Shown in pieces: positions 59,301 to 64,000 of a stretch of 64,000 nt of DNA. The DNA comes from JALYZC01 sp963725645 (GTDB lineage Bacteria > Actinomycetota > Thermoleophilia > Solirubrobacterales > Solirubrobacteraceae), in the NCBI GenBank assembly GCA_963725645.1, contig CAVRZD010000006.1, forward strand, positions 558,001 to 622,000. Reading direction: 5' to 3'. Position numbers and translations under genes: made by a program. Below the pieces are notes generated by a model. It saw nothing but the letters and a program-made list of their open reading frames with translations. It made no database searches and was not told where the DNA came from. How positions within the stretch are numbered: position 1 is the stretch's first letter; each line of letters begins with the position of its first letter.

Positions 59301-59642
59301 GGCGCGCGCCGCCTCCGCGGCCTCCTCGAACTCCACGGCGTCGATCTCGACCGGGCGCTCCTCGGAGAGCACCAGCATGTCGTCGCGCAACGCCAGGCAC
59401 TCCAGGGCGTCGGCGCCGGCGGCCTCGAGGGCGCGGCGGGCGACGTAGAGCGCCTGGTGGAGGTTGTTGGCGGCCGAGTCCGCGGTGCGGTCAGGCCACA
59501 GCAGCTCGCTCGCTCGTTCGCGGTGTATGCGCCGCTCGGGCGCCAGCGCCAGGAGCTTGATCAGGCTCTTGGCCTTGCGCAGGCGCCAGGCACTCTCGGG
59601 CACGGCGCGGTCGCCCACGGCCACGCCGAATCCGCCGAGCAC
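56370..59642 (-). CDS. BTAD/AfsR-like transcriptional regulator with NB-ARC and TPR domains
   Basis: A 1090-residue protein. The N-terminal region (1-245) has a winged-helix OmpR-like start (SAWRLRKAKSLIKLLALAPERRIHRERASELLWP) and a BTAD. Next a P-loop NTPase, TSFVGRERELAELRGQL and LTLTGPGGAGKTRLALEVA (Walker A), LLLLLDNCEHL (Walker B), follows. The C-terminal third is TPR-like (AALDLHRERDDLHGTAVALNALGN). This is the AfsR/SARP-like STAND architecture. GTG 59642 is the only canonical start after an in-frame stop; an ATC at about 59684 in the usual N-terminal position is out of class. It probably controls the downstream flavoprotein gene, though that is inference from position. Confidence 0.85.
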   Translation of the reverse strand: MLGGFGVAVGDRAVPESAWRLRKAKSLIKLLALAPERRIHRERASELLWPDRTADSAANNLHQALYVARRALEAAGADALECLALRDDMLVLSEERPVEIDAVEFEEAAEAARAAGTVEGYRDALALYGGELLPEDRYEDWAAGRREALRELHLALLLELAERHAGLGDAAGAVEALQRAVVDDPLHEEAHRRLMQLFAEVGRRQQALAQYQQLRQTLRREYEADPDPETRRLFGDILAGRLDPVAATEAPAESRPPGARRGPARSGAAPAHNLPVQLTSFVGRERELAELRGQLHRSRLLTLTGPGGAGKTRLALEVAAERLHDYDDGVWLVELAALADPGLVAQETAMVLGMQLRSQHDAGAVLARLIGDRRLLLLLDNCEHLIGACARLAEELLRACPELTLLATSREPLHIGGEVTVRVPSLGLPDPGLEAPASELMRFESIRLFAERAADAAPGFRLTDANASHVAEVCFRLDGMPLAIELAAARAGVLTPAQTAARLRDSLDLLGAARGRLTRQQTLAATLNWSHDLLTGQERVLFRRTGVFAGSFGLDAVEGVCGGDGLEPGETVELLARLVDKSLITAEEERGEYRYRLLETIRQYARERLAEAGETPRLEARHRAWYLAVAEAADPQVAGERFFEPAEIELDNLRAALASGLRDDPRSALRTAVALWQVWMRRGYFTEGSRLLDAALAADPAPTPLRARGLVAASALEVRLARPERIISLAEEARGIHAALHDSRAVAGALLYRGVLESVYAQYAAARDTLEEAFAQAEQVGEALVAAESRHVQGVVAHARGRDDEARRLMEQGLDLLPAPPDSDASVWGTTIGLVIDRDGHGQARMYFEDTLVMFREVGPAAARGYMLCDFALVARAQGDYDAAREAMDRALALHRERDDLHGTAVALNALGNLARSREQFDLGREWLEEALTIRRDMGDRRATAMTLGCLGLLAGRAGHQDEGRRLIGRALAIFAEAEDGPGRSGMLLNLGNLELEAGEVDRALPILEEAAGLFRSQMIMRGWGWPVCTLVDALISAPVPNEPRARTLIEEARGEFGETDDARGLAQIAALEDRLARGRRAAKAGLDAG

Positions 59643-59713
59643 GCGCAGGCGAAGCGGAGTGATTCCCAGTTCACCGTCCGTGATGAGACCAGGCTACGCC
59701 GTTGGGAAGCGGG

Positions 59714-61084
59714 TCAGCCGATCCGCCTGAGGAATGGCACCAGGTTGCTCAGGAACACGTTCCTGGGGAACGCGGCGGCGGGATCGTTGTGCGAGTACGT
59801 GGTGTGACGGTCGATCAGCGTCAGCTTGGACGCGGGGAGACCGGACTGCCTGGCCAGCGCGCGCGCCGCGTCGAGCACGCGCCGGCCTCCGAGCGCGGCG
59901 CCGAACGCGTAGATCGGGACCTTCACGGCGTTGCCGTGCGTCGCGCGGACGTCGAGGACGCTCTGCGCGGGGTTGGCGTTGCCGGCGGCGACCGCACCGG
60001 AGTCGATCGTCAGGCGCATTGGGTGATACCACGCGGTGCCGTCCACGCTGGTGAGCCCGGTCCCCGAGAACATCTGGGCGAAGCGCTCGATCGGGGTGAT
60101 CGCGCCCGCCCGGACCCAGCCGCGGGGACTGCCGCTGGTGGCGAGGTGGCCCAGGTGCGCCTGGGCGGCGCTCAGGCTCCGGGGCGAGGTCTTGTTGTCG
60201 AGGTCGTACCCGTACAGCCCCAGGTTCGTGACCGGGACGGGCGGCTTGAGGTTGGCCGGCAGCAACGGGAAGGCCTGCCCGATCGAGGGCGCGTTCGGGG
60301 CCAGCAGGGCGCCGGTCGAGCCGGTCACGTTGAAGAGCCCGGCGAGCGGCGCGGGGATTCCGCCGAACGCCAGCCAGGGTGATCCGGTCTGCAGCTTCTG
60401 GAGCGACTGGTTCGCCTGATCGGTCGTCACCGGAGTCGGGCTGCTGCCGCCGTCGATGTAGACGAGGCCGGAGAGGTCCTTCACGCCGGCCTTCCCACCG
60501 AAGTCCCAGGTCGCGTAGGCGGTGGTGATCGAGCCGCCGAGGGAGTGGCCGCCCAGCACGACCCTGCGGCCGCCCTTCCTGGCGGCCAGGACCACGCGCC
60601 GCAGGTCCTCGACCTCCACGTGCATGCCCCACTGGCGCGCGAACCCGACGTTGGCGTCGGGTATGGACTGGAAGTGCTTGGTGACGGTGCGGTCGGCGAG
60701 GTATCCCAGGTAGTAGTCGAAGAGCTGCTTGGCCGTGGCCCTGTGCGCCTTGGCGTGGTTGACCATGGACTGGTCCTCGAGCAGGTTCTCCCGGCGCTCC
60801 ACGGACCACACCTGCCAGCCCGGGAGCCGGCCGACCAGGGTCTTCGCGAGCGGCACGAAGTACCCGCCGCCCGCGGACGTTCCGGGAACCAGGACGAGCA
60901 CGTTCCGGGCCCTCGTCGGCCCGACCTTCACGACGCCGACCCGGTTGTACTTGGCCGGGGTGCCGGGCGCGTTGAAGCCCTTCAGCCACGTGGCCCCGGC
61001 GGCCGAGGCGGCCGACGGCGCGGGCGCCAGGCAGGCCAGGGCTCCGAGGACGGTGATCGGGACGCGTATCCGCACGTCCTGCAC
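59714..61084 (-). CDS. Secreted alpha/beta hydrolase, lipase-like
   Basis: A 456-residue protein with a signal peptide (MQDVRIRVPITVLGALACLAPAPSAASAAG). The fold has NVLVLVPGTSAGGGYF (oxyanion loop), GHSLGGSI (nucleophile Ser elbow) and a likely C-terminal Asp/His pair (LIDRHTTYSHND, His). The start could be GTG 61084 or 61075; TTG 61111 would extend it. It is divergent from another secreted hydrolase across a 25-bp palindrome. Confidence 0.75.
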   Translation of the reverse strand: MQDVRIRVPITVLGALACLAPAPSAASAAGATWLKGFNAPGTPAKYNRVGVVKVGPTRARNVLVLVPGTSAGGGYFVPLAKTLVGRLPGWQVWSVERRENLLEDQSMVNHAKAHRATAKQLFDYYLGYLADRTVTKHFQSIPDANVGFARQWGMHVEVEDLRRVVLAARKGGRRVVLGGHSLGGSITTAYATWDFGGKAGVKDLSGLVYIDGGSSPTPVTTDQANQSLQKLQTGSPWLAFGGIPAPLAGLFNVTGSTGALLAPNAPSIGQAFPLLPANLKPPVPVTNLGLYGYDLDNKTSPRSLSAAQAHLGHLATSGSPRGWVRAGAITPIERFAQMFSGTGLTSVDGTAWYHPMRLTIDSGAVAAGNANPAQSVLDVRATHGNAVKVPIYAFGAALGGRRVLDAARALARQSGLPASKLTLIDRHTTYSHNDPAAAFPRNVFLSNLVPFLRRIG

Positions 61085-61119
61085 GGTACGGATCGGACGC
61101 CCTGGGTTCAACGACCGTC

Positions 61120-61144
61120 CGACGAACCCGGTCCGGGTTCGTCG
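61120..61144. promoter_or_regulatory. Perfect 25-bp palindrome between divergent hydrolase genes
   Basis: CGACGAACCCGG-T-CCGGGTTCGTCG: two perfect 12-bp arms with one central base. It lies 36 bp from the minus-strand start and 104 bp from the plus-strand start, so a dimeric regulator could control both. A hairpin role is possible but the one-base loop favours a protein site. Confidence 0.6.
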
Positions 61145-61152
61145 ATACGCTC

Positions 61153-61181
61153 TTGATTGGTTAATCGACCATCACTAGGCT
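61153..61181 (+). promoter_or_regulatory. Promoter of the 61248 hydrolase gene
   Basis: TTGATT (61153-61158), 17 nt, TAGGCT (61176-61181): a reasonable vegetative-sigma promoter 66 bp before the ATG. Confidence 0.45.
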
Positions 61182-61247
61182 CTCGCAGCCTGGCAGGGGC
61201 CGCGGGCGGGGGCTGCGCGGCCCTCCGAGATCACGGGAGGAGTCGAG

Positions 61248-62801
61248 ATGTCGTTGAAGCTGGCACGCCGGACCATGGTGGCGGCGGTCTTCGGGGTGAC
61301 GCTGGCGGCGCCGGCCGGCGCCCATGCCTTCACCCCGACGCCGTTCGACCCGATCACCGAGGCGCAGAACTTCTCCAAGGTCGAGGAGCGCCAGGCGATC
61401 TACAACACGCCCGGCTACCAGCTGCTGCTGCGGACCGTGAGCGCGCGCAACGCCGCCGCCGCCGCCGCCGAGCAGGTCAACGATCCGGAACGCGAGTTCG
61501 CCGACCACGTCTGCCGCTCCGGCGAGGACGGCTGCGCCGGGGACGTCCGCCTCTACGACTGGCAGAAGAACGGCTACGGGATCGTCCAGCCGGTCTTCTA
61601 CACCGCGCGCAACGGCGCGACGATCTCCGGGCATGTGTGGGCGACGCGCTCGGGCCTCGCCAAGCGGCCCGGCGTGGTGCTCACGAACGGATCGGTGCAG
61701 GCCGACGAGCAGATCTACTGGTTCGCGGCGCAGGCGCTGGCCAAGGCCGGCTACGTGGTGCTGACGTCCGACCCGCAGGGCCAGGGCCAGAGCGACACCC
61801 CGGGAGAGGGCGCCGACCAGCAGGAAGGCGTCCCGGCCCAGAGCGACGGCCGCCCGTTCTTCGACGGCACCGAGGACGCGGTCAACTTCTTCCTCTCGAC
61901 CCCGTCGAATCCCTACGTGCCGGTGCCCAGCTGCTCCACCGGGACGAGCCACGCGGCCAAGCAGACCGCACGCGTCGAGCGGGGCCTCGACAACGCCTAC
62001 AACCCGTTCTCGGCGATCCTCGACGCGCGGCGGATCGGGCTGGCCGGCCACTCCTACGGCGCCGCCGGCGTCTCCTACATCGCGCAGTGGGACCCGCGCG
62101 TGAAGGCCGTCGTGGCCTGGGACAACCTCGGGGGCACGGATCCCAACCGGCCGTTCGCCGGCGCAGGGCCGATCGAGCAGCCGTGCCCGGCCAATCCCGC
62201 GGCGCGCGCCGCCGTGCCGATCACGAAGCCCGGTCTCGGGCTCTCGGCCGACTACGGCCTGCCGCCGACCCCGAACACCGGCCAGCCCGACCCGACCGCG
62301 AAGACCACCCAGTCGTTCGCCTACAGCGCGGCCGGCGTGGACAGCGGCGAGCTGATCATCCGGGGCGGCAGCCACCTGGACTTCGACTTCATCCCCAACG
62401 TGGCGTTCGGCGCGTCGCTCCGCGGCGCCGATCTGATCACCTGGTACACGAACGCCTGGTTCGACAAGTACGTCAAGGGCGATCCGGCGGCCGACCGGCG
62501 GCTGCTGACCACGCGCTGGCGCAACGACTCCACCGAGGGCGGGGTCGACCCCAACCACGACCCCAACATGTTGTCCTTCTACTACCAGTCGCGGCTGAAC
62601 GTCCACCTTCGCGGCGGCGGGTTGTTCGACTGCGAGGACATGCGCGCCGGCTGCCCGGGCCTGGCGGCCGACGGCGAGCCGTCCGCGTATTCCTACCTGG
62701 CGCTCGCGACCAGCCCGGACGCCGGCCACGTCCCGCCGAACGCGCCACAGGGGACGTCCATCTACCCGAAGACCGCCGGGCTGCCCTCGTCGGTCGGCTG
62801 A
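61248..62801 (+). CDS. Secreted alpha/beta hydrolase of unknown substrate
   Basis: A 517-residue protein with a signal peptide (VAAVFGVTLAAPAGAHA). The fold has VWATRSGLAKRPGVVLTNGSVQADEQIYWFAAQALAKAGYVVLT, a nucleophile elbow GLAGHSYGAAGVSYIAQ, an acid in WDPRVKAVVAWD and a late GGSHLDFDFIP that supplies a likely catalytic His. Cys pairs (HVCRSGEDGCAG and FDCEDMRAGCPG) could form disulfides outside the cell. The substrate is unknown. A hairpin terminator follows. Confidence 0.75.
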   Translation: MSLKLARRTMVAAVFGVTLAAPAGAHAFTPTPFDPITEAQNFSKVEERQAIYNTPGYQLLLRTVSARNAAAAAAEQVNDPEREFADHVCRSGEDGCAGDVRLYDWQKNGYGIVQPVFYTARNGATISGHVWATRSGLAKRPGVVLTNGSVQADEQIYWFAAQALAKAGYVVLTSDPQGQGQSDTPGEGADQQEGVPAQSDGRPFFDGTEDAVNFFLSTPSNPYVPVPSCSTGTSHAAKQTARVERGLDNAYNPFSAILDARRIGLAGHSYGAAGVSYIAQWDPRVKAVVAWDNLGGTDPNRPFAGAGPIEQPCPANPAARAAVPITKPGLGLSADYGLPPTPNTGQPDPTAKTTQSFAYSAAGVDSGELIIRGGSHLDFDFIPNVAFGASLRGADLITWYTNAWFDKYVKGDPAADRRLLTTRWRNDSTEGGVDPNHDPNMLSFYYQSRLNVHLRGGGLFDCEDMRAGCPGLAADGEPSAYSYLALATSPDAGHVPPNAPQGTSIYPKTAGLPSSVG

Positions 62802-62861
62802 CGCGTCGGCGTCAGGGCAGCAGCGACTCGGCGCGCCGACGGGCGTCCGCGCCCGGACCCG

Positions 62862-62881
62862 GCCGGACCTTCAGGTCCGGC
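62862..62881 (+). terminator. Hairpin after the secreted hydrolase gene
   Basis: GCCGGACC-TTCA-GGTCCGGC, an 8-bp perfect stem with a TTCA tetraloop, 60 bp past the stop. A good factor-independent-like terminator without U-tract. Confidence 0.55.
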
Positions 62882-62927
62882 TCTCGTCCGGGCGGCCGCT
62901 GTACCGTCGGCGCTCGAGGAGCCCGTG

Positions 62928-63019
62928 GTCGACGGGCCGAGGAGCACCTCCCGCATCACCGGCAGCGTCCAGCGCTCCCCGAGGATCTCCAGGGCACCCG
63001 CGATCGAGTACGACCCGCA
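62928..63019 (-). pseudogene. Remnant of an HxlR-family regulator (N-terminal HTH)
   Basis: On the minus strand, YSIAGALEILGERWTLPVMREVLLG is the first HxlR helix-turn-helix block (consensus CSIARALEVxGERW...xxRELLLG). The reading then leaves the family (SSSADGTAAARTRAG). Only about 30 codons survive, and no start is present because the 5' end is missing at the junction with the DJ-1 fragment. Confidence 0.7.
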
Positions 63020-63083
63020 GCCGCCGTTCGACGCCGGCTCGCCGGAGAAGGCCGGTCCCGAGCTCGTCCAGTCCACGCTGGAG
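63000..63083 (+). pseudogene. Remnant of a DJ-1/PfpI-family gene (C-terminal piece)
   Basis: On the plus strand, AIEYDPQPPFDAGSPEKAGP is the typical C-terminal block of ThiJ/PfpI-family proteins ('YDPQPPFDAGSPxKA'), then ELVQSTL and loss of homology. It overlaps the HxlR remnant by about 20 bp; the two were probably divergent neighbours that a deletion fused. Confidence 0.7.
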
Positions 63084-63098
63084 GGTTCGCGGCCGCCG

Positions 63099-64000
63099 TC
63101 AGCGCACCGTGAGCGCCCGGCGCACCTGCGCGTCGCCGGCGGCCACGACCACCTGGTAGCGGCCCGATCGCAGCCGCGCGGGGCGCAGCGCGATCCGCCC
63201 GCGCCCGTCACGCAACGCCGCGCTCGCGCGCGCGAGCACGCGACGCCCCGACACCAGCCACGCGCGGCCACGGCGCGAACGGGCTCCGGCGATCGTGCAG
63301 GCAATGCGCCGACCCGAGCGGCGGCAGTCGATCCGCAGGACCGCGCGGACGGGCGCGGGGCGTCGGGTCTGGGCCGTCGCCGGCGCACCCGCGGCCGCCG
63401 CGGTCGGCGGGGCACCGCCGCCGGCTGCACCGCTCGGCGCGAGCCGGAGGTCGAGCCAGACCTCGTCCGCGCCTGCGGCCTGGCGCAGCAGCGAGTTCTC
63501 GTAGCCGGTGCGGGGCAGCCCGAAGGTGGCGCCCTGGTCGCGGCAGGCGGCCGCGGCGTCGCCATGGGTGACCGCATCGGGAGTCGGCGCCCATCCCGCC
63601 GGACCGAGGCACGCCGCCCGGCGGCGCGCGTCGCAGGGGCGGGTGATCCAGCGCCCGTCGTCTCGCTGCACCGCGCAGTCGCCGTCCGCGGCGTCGGGCT
63701 TGTCCTTCGCCCAGCTCCAGATCGACGCCTGGAGGCGCCCGTCGTCGGGCAGCAGCTGGTCGAAGCCGAAGAGGTTGACGCCGCAGCGCGTCATCGCCGC
63801 GACGCGCGTGGGCGTCAGGCTGTCGGCCTCGACGTCCTGCGGGGAGGTGGTCGGGCTGACCGCGCTGGAGACCCACGTGCTGTCCTCGTAGTAGCGCACG
63901 AGCTTCGCGTCGTAAACGTCGCGCGGATAGGTGGCGTCGCAGGCGGGGAACGCGGCGTACCCCGGCGTGCTGCCGCTCTCGACGTGGGTGTCGTCCCAGC
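63099..64000 (-). CDS. Secreted protein with C-type-lectin-like region, partial (N-terminus off the right edge)
   Basis: An uninterrupted minus-strand frame enters from the right edge and stops at 63099 (about 300 residues visible). The visible part has WDDTHVESGSTPGYAAFPACDATYPRDVYDAKLVRYYEDSTW, then WAKDKPDAADGDCAVQRDDGRWITRPCDARRRAACL, whose Trp/Cys spacing resembles the end of a C-type lectin domain. A Pro/Ala-rich linker and a C-terminal beta-sandwich-like piece (IACTIAGARSRRGRAWLVSGRRV) follow. The function is unknown; carbohydrate or lipid binding is inferred only from the Cys pattern. Confidence 0.55.
   Translation of the reverse strand, partial: WDDTHVESGSTPGYAAFPACDATYPRDVYDAKLVRYYEDSTWVSSAVSPTTSPQDVEADSLTPTRVAAMTRCGVNLFGFDQLLPDDGRLQASIWSWAKDKPDAADGDCAVQRDDGRWITRPCDARRRAACLGPAGWAPTPDAVTHGDAAAACRDQGATFGLPRTGYENSLLRQAAGADEVWLDLRLAPSGAAGGGAPPTAAAAGAPATAQTRRPAPVRAVLRIDCRRSGRRIACTIAGARSRRGRAWLVSGRRVLARASAALRDGRGRIALRPARLRSGRYQVVVAAGDAQVRRALTVR

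Noticed and set aside
57420..59807. 795-residue ORF opposite the BTAD regulator
   Set aside because: Antisense reading of a GC-rich gene; composition is Arg/Gln/Gly-rich without motifs.

Overview
The window is very GC-rich, densely packed DNA. The most likely source is an actinobacterium of the Thermoleophilia/Solirubrobacterales type. This is an inference from four things: GC-rich codon use with many GTG starts, a complete 14-gene nuo operon, secreted proteins with Ig-like repeats, and a tandem family of small NTF2-like proteins that begin MSQENVE and end LEAVGLRE. No rRNA genes or CRISPR array were seen.

Layout. 1-9.6 kb: envelope and metabolic genes (a cut-off GT39-like membrane protein, an UPF0104 protein, an unusual alpha/beta hydrolase, an SGNH lipoprotein, a CBS / saccharopine-dehydrogenase-like / methyltransferase operon, a TrpB2-type enzyme, and an enoyl-CoA hydratase under a TetR regulator). 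9.7-13.3 kb: acetyl-CoA synthetase and a second acyl-CoA ligase. 13.3-18.4 kb: a secreted protein, a CMD-family protein, a class V aminotransferase, a double-domain ThyX-like protein, a DUF378 protein and a glutaredoxin. 18.5-33.2 kb: nuoA to nuoN on the minus strand, mostly joined by 1-10 nt overlaps; this is the proton-pumping NADH:quinone oxidoreductase. 33.3-41.5 kb: small membrane and redox genes, a lipoprotein cytochrome c, serS, a polyprenol-phosphate-sugar-type glycosyltransferase, an MpaB-like protein with its TetR gene and a probable operator, two tRNA-Ser genes, a glycerophosphodiesterase and tRNA-Arg.

41.5-54.8 kb is an accessory region. It starts just after tRNA-Arg and is bracketed by two diverged inverted copies of a ~340 bp cassette carrying a DUF1059-like gene. 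Inside are an Ig-like secreted protein, a lower-GC mobile block (primase-polymerase with C-terminal HTH, excisionase-like HTH, small unknown, serine recombinase, winged-helix protein) and an array of eight intact NTF2-like genes plus at least five remnants. The array members share near-identical first ~20 and last ~30 nucleotides, and several share an upstream cassette whose -10-like GATACT lies only 9 nt before the ATG, which suggests leaderless transcripts.

54.9-64 kb: a berberine-bridge-type FAD oxidoreductase, a 1090-residue BTAD/NB-ARC/TPR regulator, two divergent secreted alpha/beta hydrolases around a perfect palindrome, back-to-back remnants of an HxlR regulator and a DJ-1/PfpI gene, and a secreted C-type-lectin-like protein cut by the right edge.

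Quality caveat. Five genes (SGNH lipoprotein, acyl-CoA ligase, nuoL, nuoM, nuoN) carry six net +1 frameshifts. They lie in short G/C runs or GC-repeat tracts, and every protein continues normally in the next frame. This looks like consensus or sequencing error rather than gene decay, so these genes are annotated as single CDSs spanning the shift.
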